This document shows positions 46,709-58,135 of a DNA stretch of 64,000 bases, piece after piece. This DNA comes from Acorus gramineus (taxonomy: Eukaryota > Streptophyta > Magnoliopsida > Acorales > Acoraceae), in assembly GCA_030737835.1 (NCBI GenBank), contig CM060849.1, positions 24,002,855-24,066,854 of the forward strand. Direction: 5' to 3'. Each line of letters starts with the position of its first letter. The stretch's first letter is position 1. Under the pieces are notes generated by a model. The model was not told the DNA's origin. It searched no databases and saw only the letters and a program-made list of their open reading frames with translations. A program made the translations under genes and the position numbers.

Positions 46709-47873
46709 ATGACAGAAGCAGATTGGGCTGAGCTTCCTTATGAAATCTTGGATTTGATCACAATGCGGCTGCCATTCCTCTCTGATCACATCCGCTTTGG
46801 CGCCGTCTGCAAGTGGTGGGGATTCACCGCCAACGCCAAACCCTGACCCCTCAATCTTGAGTTCCCATGGCTCGTTCTATTTCGCAAAACAACCCTCCAT
46901 AACAGCAGTGACTACGCTATCTACAGCCCACTTGAAGGCCATTTGCACCGCATTGACCTCCCCGATCGCCATCAAAGATATCTTGGATCCTCAAATGGCT
47001 GGCTTGCATTGGTGGATAATGACAGTCTCTCCTTCCATGTCTTCAATCCCCTCTCTGAGGAAGAGGTCGACCACCTCCCTAACCTTTTGTGCATAGACAA
47101 TCTCGAGTCAGAAGACAACATACAGAGTTCGATCTTTCGTAAGGCTATATGGTCAAAGAATCCTAAACACCCTGATCTCATCGTTGTCATCCTTTGTCGA
47201 TCGTTCTCTGGGTTGGTGTACTGGAAACAAGGAGACAGGCGGTGGACCATGGTTAGGCCTACATTTTCATTTGTGGGTGATGCTGTCTTCTATAAAGAGA
47301 AACTATACCTTGTGAATGGTTCTTCTGGGCATGTAGTGGCATTGGATCTCCTCCACCAAGAACAAGAGATGATGATGGTGTTGCTTCTGGTGGAGGATTT
47401 TGATGCACATACAGGAATAAGTATCTTGCGATAGGTTCGTCTGGATCGTTGTTGATTAAGAGGCGTGACATCTCACAACATAACAGAGAATTTAGAGATA
47501 GCAAAGTGTGCGAGGTTCTGTCTTACAAGACGACGATGTTCGAGGTATTCGAACTAGACGAGGGGGGATGAGCTGGGCGAGGACTCAAAGCTTGCGTGGG
47601 GGGATGCTGTTCTTGGGGATGAATACCTCCATGTGGCTTGCTAATTCTCAAGGTTGGCAGGGATGCAAGGAGGATTCGATGTATTTCACGGATGACTACT
47701 ATGGTTGGCACATTTTCCGCCCACTCAATTATGTTGATGAACCAGTTGTTTTTTATCTGGAGTTTGGTTATGATTTGGGTGTTTTTCGTCTGAAGGATGG
47801 GGCGATTGAATCGATTTTTGATGATCGTGGTATGATGTATCCTTATATGGTATGGGTTGTTCCCAATCCATAG
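46709..47873 (+). pseudogene. F-box protein with DUF295-type C-terminus, disrupted
   Basis: From the ATG at 46709 the frame begins MTEADWAELPYEILDLITMR and an HIRFGAVCKWW segment, an F-box that would bind SKP1 in SCF ubiquitin ligases. It meets a TGA at codon 46 (46844-46846) and then continues in the same frame (YAIYSPLEGHLHRIDLP, YLGSSNGWLALVDND) to a TAG at 47432. Before that stop the conserved sequence shifts frame (near 47400, KYLAIGSSGSLLIKR), then shifts again in the G-run near 47565 (GGMSWARTQSLRGGMLFLGM) and ends CKEDSMYFTDDYYGW, LGVFRLKDGAIE, VVPNP. The C-terminal motifs are those of plant DUF295 F-box proteins. One nonsense codon and two frameshifts make it a pseudogene unless they are assembly errors. 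Confidence 0.85.
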
Positions 47874-50800
47874 TAGAAGAAAAACTTGATGTCTCTCTCC
47901 CACTGACGTCTCTGTTACATGATATATGTTTGGTGGTTCAGTTGTTTACAACTAGTGATTCTCTAGTAAATATGAAAATTGAGCATGTTAGAACTATCAT
48001 GGCTTCCTTGTGTGTCCTTGTTATGGATATTTTGCCACATTGAAATATGAGCTATTATGTAGGCTTTCATGGAACTTACTTTTCATTCATTGCGTGGGTA
48101 TCTATAGGTAATGTCTGAATGTCCATGAGTGACTTTTTTTTTGTGTTGGGGTTGGCCCGCTCTTGTATAATTTATTCATGTTGAAGAAAAAAGAAACCTG
48201 GAATGGTCATTCACCAATGCAGGGGAGGAGTCGTTTTGCATCAGCTGATATGCTCTGCAAGATGATGGTGATAGTGAATTGCAGAAACTAAGGATTTTGT
48301 CTGTTGTCTTGGCTCCATTTGTATAGTGAATTCACTTGAGTTATTTAGATTGGCAGGGTACTCTTGTTATGTTGTGCGTTCCCGATACATTTTAGACTTA
48401 GCGAGATGCAACCTGCAACAAAATCTATGCATTAAGTATCGCTGAAATGCTTTGTGAATTTTAATTCTGAAGTAAGGGCATTCTGATTGAGGTTCTCTTA
48501 TAAAATACTGTTCTTTTTTACTATTTCTCTGGTCTGAATCAGTATTCCAGACAAACTTTCTGGTGAGCTTCCCATGCAATAATATTCTGGCTTTCTTATA
48601 CGAGTCACACTTTCATTGGAGATAGTTTTTACAATGCTTTTCTAGGATTCAAAGAGTGACATGGAGCAGATTTTAATACCGATTGTTACAATCTAACAAT
48701 TGTACTAACCAGTGTTAGTGGTCATCTTTTAGCATTATGGCATGATTCCCATTAGGACTTTTTCCTTGGCTAACAATAAAAGTATGAGAACTTGCAAATA
48801 AGAATTTGGTTGATGTGAAAATGGTTTAACTTACGTGTGCTTATTTTTTGCATAATTAGGATGTATCTTTAGGGATAATAGATCAACAATAGTGAATGGA
48901 GCAATCATAGAACAATGATCTGAAATTGAAAACAACACTTTTGTCTCGAAATGTTTGTGCTTTGTGGTCAAGTGAGATACTCATCATCCCTATCCGAGGT
49001 AGACTTGGACCAGACATAAGTAGAAAATGGGAGAGGTGGTCCTGTAGAGAGAATGACCAGAGATTCGATAATGGCCGGGGGTTCATTAATTCAACTGATC
49101 GAGTGGCAGCAATTGAGAGCTTTTAGCACTCTTGAAGAGTAGTAGTGAAAGAGACGGATGCTGTAGGGAAGACAATTGAACCACTAAAAGCGACGAGTCT
49201 AGAAAAAAAGAAAAAAAAAGGTGTTGATGAGCCATGAGGGGTCAGATGGAAATGCTTTCGAACCTAGCAATATTGATGTGTTTCAACAGGAAAGCAATAG
49301 CTAACCACACCAAACATATATCACATAGTTACTTGTTTAGTATTCGTGTTCATTTATAATTATTTTTTTCCTTTGTTTTTTTTTGAAGAAAATTATTTTT
49401 TAGGATTTAATCACTTGACCTTTTTTAAAGAAGCATAAGTTGATTGTCCACTTAACTAAAGCTTGATTCGTCAGTTATAATTTTCTTGGCTATTGAAGAC
49501 ACACATGTTGAAGGTCAAAAGCTAAAATGACTTTTAAGACCTTGAGGTCGAGCTGTCTCTCATAAATTGATAATAGCCATTGCATCCATTTCTTTTTTGA
49601 AGGAACATATAGGCATATATATCTTCATTGCATCGATTTCTTTGATAGAAATTTTTGGAAACATCACATCTTTAGAAAAATTGGTTCTCAAAATCATGCT
49701 AGGTAGCGATAGAATGGTGATGCCCCGATTAAATTGCTCTTCTGACCGGGCATCCACTACCGAGATAGCTTCCTCCCTTCTCTTTTTTTTTTCTTTAAAT
49801 TATTTACTGGTTTGCTCTATTCCCTCTCATTTCTTTTAGAGTTGTATTTTAAAATCTTTAATGAAATTGTGATAGCAACATCTACCTTTTTTTTTTTTTT
49901 AAAGAAAAATCATGCTAGATATTCGCATGAGTAAAAATTAATGTAATTCAGATGTCCCTTCGGCCGATGACTGGTTGGCTGGAAATTAATTAATGTAATT
50001 TAGTGGTTATAAAACTATTAAAATGTGCTTTTAGTGGTAGGATCCTGTTTGAATGGTTTGAGATCCCTCCAACCAGGGTTGGGAGAGGGGAGGGTGAAGA
50101 GAGAGAGAAGTGGCCGGGAGAGAGACATGAGGGAGGAGGGTGGTAACTGGTAAGAGGTGTTTTGGACTGTACATGAACTACGTGTAATTTTTTTTTATGA
50201 AGGATAATGTTATGTATAATCTATTCTCCACTCTCAATTCCAGTCCATAAATATTTTGATTTTTTTAATAATTAACACTATATATCATTTAATGAGATGC
50301 ATATTTTTATAAAAAATAAAGTATATATTCTTAAGATTTAGATGAATCAATTTATAGAAAATTTTAAAAATTTCTATTAAGCATTTATTTCGTTAAAGTG
50401 AGTGTATGAGGCTAATGATATATATATCAGATTGAAACAGGGGTTAGAAAAAAAGACTATATGGAGCAACACTCTTTATAAAATTATTACAATGAATTGA
50501 TTCTTTTGAAAAAGGAAAAATAAGATATATTTAAGATTACTTTGACATTTATTTTCTTTCTACTAGAATATTCAAAAAAAATTTGTTCTGAAATCCTCTT
50601 AGTAGTGTTTATTTCTAGATATATGATATAAAAAAAAAAATTGTAGCGTCATCTATCAAAACTTGATACATAAAAAAAAAAAAAAAAAATTAAATTCTTT
50701 CTCTGAAACTACGAAATTCACTTTTAATTTAAAAGTCATTCACTTGAATCTTTTCCTTTTGAGTGTGTAATCTCTTCAATAATTGAAGTCAGGATATTTG

Positions 50801-51688
50801 ACAGGCCGAAAGGGCACAGAACGTTCAGACCAAACGAGGGAAGTGACTGGTCACCGACCAATGAATTGATTGTCCATTAAACCACAATTGTGGAGGTTCC
50901 TTTTTCCTGGTTCTTCAGACAGTCTGTGTCTCAATTTAGTGTCAGAAAAGAAGCAAGTTTTTTTTTTTTTTAAATAATAGGCAACCACCTTTTAATTACG
51001 AGGGAAGAGTTCAAAAAAAAAAAAAAAATTAAAGTTCAGGCAACAAATCTAGTAGAGATGAAGTTTAGTAAATTTGAAAACACAAACATAAATGAAATAC
51101 ATTACATCTCAATGAAAATTTTTTCTTTCTTAAAACATATATTTTTGTCCTCAACAAGTGTTAAAACTTTTTGAACGCTAGTACCCTCTAAATTTTTGGG
51201 TTATATTACACACGCAATTCTTTATTTTCAATTGCACTTTTGGTCCAATATTCACAATAAGATATATATACTTTCATTATGAGAGTTGCATAATTTTTTT
51301 ATGTTTTTAAGAATTTATATAATTTATTAAAATATATATTTATTTTGATAAAAATATATGTTTAATTTGTTATATAAGTTGTAGACCACAACAAGATTGT
51401 ACCTAACATCATCGTAATTTTTTTTACTACAAAGAATGTCAGTTTCATGGGTACTGAGAAATGGAAGTACTTGGGACCTCATATTGACAAGAATTCATTT
51501 AACCCATTTCTAAGCAGACTAAAACAGACTGGCGCTACAGCATGGGGCAGTTTATTTTGTTCCTGAGATACAAACATAGCAGTAAGATTCTGATGGTTAC
51601 TCTTCACTACATGACAGTTATAGTCTTATAGAAGAAGGAAAGGGTCATGTTTTCCTTGATGATCTCATGACCCTCGACAGAATATATA
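47874..51688. other. intergenic DNA, no gene seen
   Basis: AT-rich. It contains duplicated block B1 (48919-49982), poly-A/T runs (for example 50669-50687) and no domain-bearing frame. Confidence 0.5.
48919..49982. repeat. duplicated block B1 (partner 62590-63261)
   Basis: Long shared stretches in the same order include TGAAATTGAAAACAACACTT, GACCAGACATAAGTAGAAAA, ATTCAACTGATCGAGTGGCA, GAGACGGATGCTGTAGGGAA and ACCTTGAGGTCGAGCTGT. The partner is shorter, so one copy has gained or the other lost sequence (about 390 bp net). Confidence 0.85.
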
Positions 51689-52201
51689 TATATACTAGTA
51701 AGCCTGTCAATTATTCAAAAAATATCTGAATCCAAATCCAATTCAAATTCGTATTTGAAAAATCAGAAATATCTGATATTCAAATATTCGGAGTGCGAAT
51801 ATGGATATCAGTCTATTCGATCTGAAAAATATCCGTATTCAACATATATTATAAAAATATATATATTTGGGTTATATATTGTCCGTATTGTTATCTTGTA
51901 TGATTAATCATAATGATAATATATTATAATACTATTAAATTTTCAATGTATGATATCTGAAGGAGAAAATAAACCTTAAAATCTTAATTTTAATTTTGAT
52001 GTCTCTCTAAAATATCACTTGATTATCCAAATTAATGTTAATATTCAAACAGTCAATTATCCGAAATATATCCGTATCCGATCCGTATCCGAAGGGATCC
52101 GAATCCGAAAATTAATATCTGTATCCGAATTCGAAAATTAGGATATGGATATTGACATATCCAATCCGTATCCGTTCGATTGACAGGCTTATATACTAGT
52201 A
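51689..52201. mobile_element. 493-bp MITE, AAGCCTGTCAAT inverted ends
   Basis: The ends AGCCTGTCAAT (51701) and its complement ATTGACAGGCT (to ~52189) are flanked by the direct repeat TATATACTAGTA (51689-51700 and 52190-52201), within which an 8-bp duplication TACTAGTA can be drawn. ATCCGAAT and ATATCCG words repeat inside both arms. There is no coding capacity. A diverged full-length copy fills the second intron of the transporter gene (56363-56771), and the ends resemble the CGGGTC element at 38839. Confidence 0.78.
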
Positions 52202-52240
52202 TTGTAGTTGATGTTCTAGAACACCTAACAAAATATGTCT

Positions 52241-52410
52241 CATATAGTATTTGAATCGGGTTAATTGGGTCCATCTGATCTATAGGATCGGGTCGGGATT
52301 GACCCAGACCCGACCCATCTTGATTGTCGATTCCTTCAGGTCGGGTATTTACACCTTTTATCGGATCGGGTTTGAGTTGACTCGCGACCCGTTAACAAGT
52401 CTATTTACAG
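52241..52410. mobile_element. fragment of the CGGGTC hAT-like family
   Basis: Repeated GGGTCGGG, GACCCAGACCCGACCC and an end-like ACCCGTTAACAAGTCTAT resemble the arms of the element at 38839-39695. The AT-rich middle seen there is missing. Confidence 0.5.
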
Positions 52411-52768
52411 TGAGGCCCTCAAAGAATTAAATACCTTATTGTATATATCTACGTACATCGATAAAAATATAAATAGTTGATTAGGTATTTTCACATTTTA
52501 GAGCAAATACAAATATCTTTTAGATAGTAAATTGTTTAAATATGTATACTACCTAATAGGGATGCTCTGGTGGCATATGTATTAGGATGAGAGATGATAT
52601 TCTCAAGGAAATTGAGGGTCGTTGGAGTTGAGACTTGATGTGGCTTAAGGATTATTATGAATCATAAAAATTTAATTGATTTTCAACATACACGATATAA
52701 ACATATATGATTTTATATTATGTGCATACTGATATGTTTTTGAAATGCATTATACCTTTTTTTTTATT

Positions 52769-53264
52769 GGGAAAAATTCATATAACCGCATGTAAACTGC
52801 CTAAAATATATCTATATAGCCCCTTGAGTTTTCCTGAATTTCATATATCCCTCTGGAAATACATATATAAATCCAAATAGTCCTCTAAGTTAAATTTTCG
52901 TTAGCAGATAAGGAATATTCTGTAAATATTATATTTAGTTAACCTTGACTGAAAATATAGTATACCAAAAATATCCTACATTGTGTTAAAAATGCGCAAA
53001 ATCATTTGTAAATTATGATTTCTCCCATCTGGATAGTCTTATAATCTATTCGGAGGTGTAAATTTATCATTTACATAGAATTTTTCATATTTTTAACAAA
53101 TTGTAGGATTTTTTTGGTATATTGTGTTTACAGTCATGGTTAATCAAACGGAATATTCATATAATATTTCTTATTTGTCAATGAAAGTTTAAATCAGGGG
53201 GTTATTTGGATTTACATAAGTGTTTTCAAGGAGTTATATGGACTTTAGGAAAGTCCAATATCCC
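52769..53264. mobile_element. second copy of the GGGAAAAATTC Mutator-like MITE
   Basis: It begins GGGAAAAATTCATATAACCG and follows the copy at 17674-18160 through AAATCCAAATAG, GTTAAATTTTCGTTAGCAGA and TCAGGGGGTTATTTGGATTT. The right terminus is diverged and I found no convincing duplication. Confidence 0.65.
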
Positions 53265-54840
53265 AACAAGATACATATCTTGCTTACATGAGTCATATAA
53301 TTTTTTATGTTTAAGAATTTAAATAATTTATTAGAATTATATATTTTAATTTTACGAAGACACATGTTTCATTATATATTTCCAAATAAAGATTAAAAAT
53401 TTAATGAGTTTTTTTCATTCCCTCCAAAATGGTTAGTCTCACATCGATTAAATAATGCGATAACACAGTATTTAAATATGCCGCATGTAGATCTTGGATC
53501 GGGACCAATGCTAGGGCTAGTGATTGTGAATTGCATTTGCTTTCGTTTTTATTTTTGCTTTTGCGTATTTCATATCTTGGATTTTGGATTCGGACTCGGA
53601 CTCTGACTTGGACATTGTCACGGTCTCGAACATGGGCATGGGTTAAATGAAAAAATATTTTTGGAACGTTTGATTTTTGCAACGGTTGTGTAATTTTAAA
53701 CGTTGGCAATAATTGGCATAACCGAAAAACACCATCCATAATTGGCGAGTGCAACCAAAAAAATGTTACACCTCCAATAGTCGATTCTCCAAGCCTATAA
53801 AAAGGCTTCCTTAATTGGTTGAGAAATAGAGAATGCGAAAAATCTAAGTGTTCCACTAAAAATTCCTTCACAAATTATTTTTTATTTTCCTTGTGTTTTT
53901 GGGCGATCAAGACTGCGACCGGTTTGACTTTTCTTCCTGCTTGCACTTAGAAGAGCACAGTGAGGGCTGAGTGGTTTTATCTTGGGAACAGATCGTCGAA
54001 ACCCCTATGCGATTGAGGGGGCATATTCTATTCTAAGGATAGCGTTACCACGTGGCTCTATTTCATACTCTCCTAAATCCCTGTCTTTTTATTTTCTTAT
54101 TTTCTGTTTTTGTTTGATAATAGAAATTCTTCCCAACAAAGTACACAAAAAAAAAAAAAAAAAATTGGTGTGGACCACAACAAGATTGTACCTAACATTA
54201 TCTCAATTTCTTTTTTGTTATAAAGAATGTTAATTTCATGCATATTGAGAAAGGGCGCTGTTACACTCAGTTTTTTTTATAGTTCAAAATACAGTCTTAT
54301 ATATCTCGTTAGAAATCCAGTGTAGTATATACCTCGTTAAATTTTTCTTACACTTACTAAAAATGAGTTTATTCAACCCGAAATGAAACGATATACACTT
54401 TTTATTAAAGCATATACCTCATTAGTTAATATTTACTATTAAAAAAAAAAAAATTTGTGATATGAGTTTTGATTGATAAAAATAAGTGAGTGTAACATTT
54501 TCCATTGAGAAATTGAGGCACTCGGACCTTATATTGACAAGAATTCATTTGACACATTTCTATGCAAACTTTAGCCGGACTGGCGCCACAGTATGGAGTA
54601 GGACATTTTGTTCCTGAGATACAAACTATCACAGATAAAAGTATCAAAATAATTACATACCTAGATACCTAGTGTGATTTTTTTTTTAAAGAAAAAATAG
54701 ATGTCGCGAAAATGATTGCTTCTTTTTCCATCTTTCCTTATTAGTTTTAATCACAACCATGAGAGTGATTTTGGAGTTTGTGCAATAATGGGTTTCTTGA
54801 TTTTCATTACCATCATCTTTATCCATCGTTATCTAATCCT
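53265..54840. other. intergenic DNA, no gene confirmed
   Basis: A 156-codon minus-strand frame at 53401-53871 has no recognisable domain and contains low-complexity VRVRVRI-type runs, so I do not call it a gene. The rest is AT-rich with poly-A runs. Confidence 0.45.
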
Positions 54841-54947
54841 AGACTACAAAAACATCAACATCTCTAATATGCATCACTTTTCAAACTAAATGGGCGCTTA
54901 CAATCCATTCACCATGGCATGGAAAAGTTTACCGTATTACAGTTTAC

Positions 54948-55040
54948 AAAACTATTTTACTAAATTCAGAACCCACTAGCACAAGCCAGTCAAAAACTAT
55001 TTTACTAAATTCAGAACCCACTAGCACAAGCCAGTCAAAA
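54948..55040. repeat. 45-bp direct duplication in the transporter 3' flank
   Basis: ACTATTTTACTAAATTCAGA and the following 25 bases are repeated once with a 45-bp period (starting at 54951 and 54996). The paralogous block at 60.5 kb has a single copy. Confidence 0.85.
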
Positions 55041-55446
55041 ACAGGACTGCTGTCATACAAGCTTAAACTTGAACACAAAAGACAAAAAAAAGGAAGAGGA
55101 CTCTGTTTCTTCTGGTCCAGGAATCCCAATCCATCTACAACACTGTTAAGACCTGTCCCACTATCTGACCCCCAATTCAACCAACAAGTGTACCATCCTC
55201 AATAATTCCCCAACATTTTTTTTTTTTAGGTAAACATGTTTTTTTTTTTTTAATGTCTTGAATTCAGATTTGAGAATCTATCAGTAAAGAAGAAAGTACA
55301 TCTACAAACCTGTCAAGAGTTGGTTTGATATTTCCAACTTATCACGACATACTTAACAACTAATTAATGCATCTCACATTTATACAAATCATCCATCAAA
55401 CCCAACTGTGGGACGTGTATAAAACTCAAAAAGATTAATTCATCTT

Positions 55447-57692
55447 CTACATATGCACATTGTTAGCAGTCACTAACTGAACCTGTCCAACCTGATCATC
55501 TTCTTTAGAACTCTGACTCTCATGCGAAGTCTCTCCAAACAGCGACCCCATGTCCTCCAAGGTCCTCCCCCTGGTCTCAGGCAAGTAAGTAAAGAAGAAC
55601 ACCCACGCAATCGTCGCGACCCCGGCGAACAAGTAGAAACTCCCACCAATAGTGATCGCCTTATACAACGAAATAAAAGTCATAGAAATAACCCCACTCG
55701 TCACCCGGTTCACCGCGACTCCCATGCTCGCCCCCTGCGCCCTCAGCCGCAGCGGAAATATCTCCGAACTGTAAACCCAAGCGATCGGCCCGAGCCCCAT
55801 AGAAAAGAACGCCACGAACGCCAATACCGAAGCGATGCACGCCGCGACCGCCCACATCACCGTCCCTTCCGCGCTCCTCTCCACCACCGTCAGACCCGTC
55901 CCCAGCACCGTCAGCGAAGCGATCATCCCACCCACCGAGCTCAGAAGGAGCGGCCTCCGCCCGACCCGGTCGAGCCAGAACGTCGCGACCAGTATGAACA
56001 GGGTTTTTGTGAACCCCACCCCCACTGTCGCCCCTAAGAGTCTTGAGTTGTTTGTGATCCCTGCTTTCTTGAATATGCGGGGGCTGTAGAGGACCACCGC
56101 GTCGATGCCGGAGGACTGTTGGAAGAAGTGGATGCCGACGGCAGCGATGAGGACTTTGCGGACGGAGGGGGTGGGGTGGATGAGGAGCTCCTTCCACACG
56201 CCTTCACCGTGGCTTTTTTGGGCGACCATCACGACATCGTCGTTGCAGTCTTCGGGGATGCCTGCCGCGGCCTTGATGTCGGAGAGGCGGGTCTCGGCCT
56301 CCTCAGGCGTGTCAGAGGTCTTTACTAGGACTTTTCTAGCGTCGCCGAGTCTTCCCTGCGTGTATATAATCATGTTAATTATCTAAAAAAAAACCTGCAT
56401 CTAAAAAAATAAAAAATATTCCATATCTAGAGCACAAAAACATATATCAGGATACTCTCGATTGAAAAATATCTATATATAATAAAATTATATATGTTTG
56501 TTTTATATATTATTTATATTTGTCATTTTATATGTTAATAATAATTATTATATATTATATTACTATCAAATTTTCATTGATACATGAAAGAGAAAATAAA
56601 TTTTATAATATCAATTTTAATTTTAAATCTTTCTACTGTATGACTTGGTTATCTAAACTAATGATAATGTTTAAACATGTTAATTATTTAAATAAAAATA
56701 TGTGTATCCCATTCACATCCAGAGTGATTTGTATCTGAAAATTAATATTCGTATCCATGTTGACAGCCTTACTTGCATGACGAGCCAGCGAGGGGACTCA
56801 GGCATGGCGAGGACGCCGAGGGCGAGGAAGACGGAGGGAACGACACCGATGCCGAGCATGAAACGCCAGGAGAGGTGCTCAGGGAGGCGGGAGAAGGCGA
56901 AGTTGGAGACGTAGCCGAGGAGGACGCCGGAGTTGATGAAGACCTCAGGGAAGGAGGTGAAGAAGCCACGGGAGGAGGCGGAGGAGATCTCGGCGGTGTA
57001 GACGGGGGCGACCATGAGGGCGTAGCCGACGCCGATGCCGGCGATGAAACGACCGACCATGAGGGCGGTGTAGTTGGGGGAGAGGCCCATGACGACGGCG
57101 CCGACGAAGAAGATGACGGCAGCGAGGACGATGGTGTAGCGGCGGCCGATGGCGTCGGAGGTACGGCCGGCGAGGGCGGAACCGATGAGGGAGTAGATGT
57201 TGATGATGCCGCTGAGGATCTCTATCTGGGTATCTGACACGTGGAGGTCGTCCTGTATGTACATACCCGCTCCGCTCATCACGGCGATATCTACGGACAA
57301 ACCTCTGCAGTCAGTGTTATAGAAGAACGAGACAACAAGCAAAAAATAAGACGCGGTAAACAACCGTTGTTTTAGGATTTTCTCAAGCTTGAAAATGCTA
57401 TATTGACAGTATAAACATGTACGCTAAAAACATGTTTGGATATATACGATGACGTTGTCAGATTTTCTCTGCTGTGGAATACGCACCACCACATAACCAA
57501 ATATGAAGAGAAAATCTGAGACATAAGATCTAAAAAAGAAGAAACATTACCATAACCCAGTAAAACGGAAGTCATGGAAGCAAGCATGGAACAGGCGAAG
57601 GCGAACTTGTTCTTCTTCGGCAGTGGCGGCTTCTCCACATCGGAGAAGCTCACCGGTACGTCGGTCTTCGCTTCTAAATTTTGTTGACCCAT
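55447..57692 (-). CDS. PLT5: polyol/monosaccharide H+ symporter (PLT/PMT family)
   Basis: Three minus-strand exons, 57551-57692, 56773-57290 and 55447-56355, join with GT-AG borders to give 522 aa. It is a 12-helix MFS sugar porter that would import polyols or monosaccharides with protons across the plasma membrane. Signatures in order: a GYD motif at residues 46-48 formed across the first splice, RTSDAIGRRYT, FIAGIGVGYALMVAPVYTAE, PESPRWLVMQGRLGDARK, FFQQSSGIDAVVLYSPRIF, LDRVGRRPLLL, GPIAWVYSSEIFPLRLRAQG and PETRGRTLEDM. Motifs and length fit the plant PLT group (PMT5/PLT5-like); substrate is not predictable. No internal stops. The second intron (56356-56772) is almost entirely a MITE. A truncated paralogue lies at 61318-61760. 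Confidence 0.92.
56355..56779. mobile_element. MITE copy that forms the second intron of the transporter gene
   Basis: On the minus strand the intron begins GTAAGGCTGTCAAC and matches the 51701-52193 MITE along its length: GGATACGAATATTAATTTTC, TTTATTTTCTCTTTCA, ATGAAAATTTGATAGTA, TAGATATTTTTCAATCGA. It ends with a diverged terminus (AATTAACATGATTATATA). The 8-mers bordering 56363-56771 are CATGCAAG and CACGCAGG on the minus strand, agreeing at six of eight positions with two transitions. They contribute the donor G and the acceptor CAG. The removed sequence equals the element plus one 8-mer, so the spliced product reads like an empty site. Confidence 0.72.
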
Positions 57693-58130
57693 CTCTCTCT
57701 CTTTCTATGCCTCTTTTTGGGTACTTTAGAGAGAGGTTTTTGTTTCAGAGGTTGCTGTGGAGGGAGATAGAGAGAGATGGATGTTGTAAGTGCGGTAAGC
57801 TTGGATTTATTTAGGCCAAAGGGTTGGGAGGCCCCACTATGTTTTTTTAAAAAAATTTGCTCACCACATGCTATCTACGTTTAACAAAATTATGTTTTGT
57901 CATTGAAAGCCAATTTGATTCCAAATTTGTGGTATTCAGTGGTGAAAAGTTATTTAAATTAAAAGATAATGCGTTTTTGATGTTTTTTTTAAAAGGAAAG
58001 ATAGATATTTGCTACCTGATTTCATTACTGATAATCGAATTACAAACTCTGAACAAGATTTGTGAGGGGGAAAGGGGACTATATAGAGAAAATAAGATGA
58101 AATAAAAGGTACAAGACAAGGATAAAATGA
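57693..58130. other. transporter 5' leader, promoter and flank
   Basis: A GA-rich leader (CT on the plus strand, 57690-57780) precedes the minus-strand ATG. Beyond it is AT-rich DNA. On the minus strand around 58080 CTCTATATAGTCCCC looks like a TATA region and could belong to a retroelement LTR fragment. Confidence 0.35.
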
Positions 58131-58135
58131 CATCC

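Noticed and set aside
53401-53871. 156-codon minus-strand frame as a possible gene
   Set aside because: No homology I recognise, low-complexity repeats, AT-rich context, no splice or leader signals.
55522-56037. 171-codon Arg/Pro/His-rich plus-strand frame
   Set aside because: Antisense shadow of transporter exon 3.
56773-57237. 154-codon Gly/Asp/Glu-rich plus-strand frame
   Set aside because: Antisense of the GC-rich second exon of the transporter; composition reflects the opposite strand.
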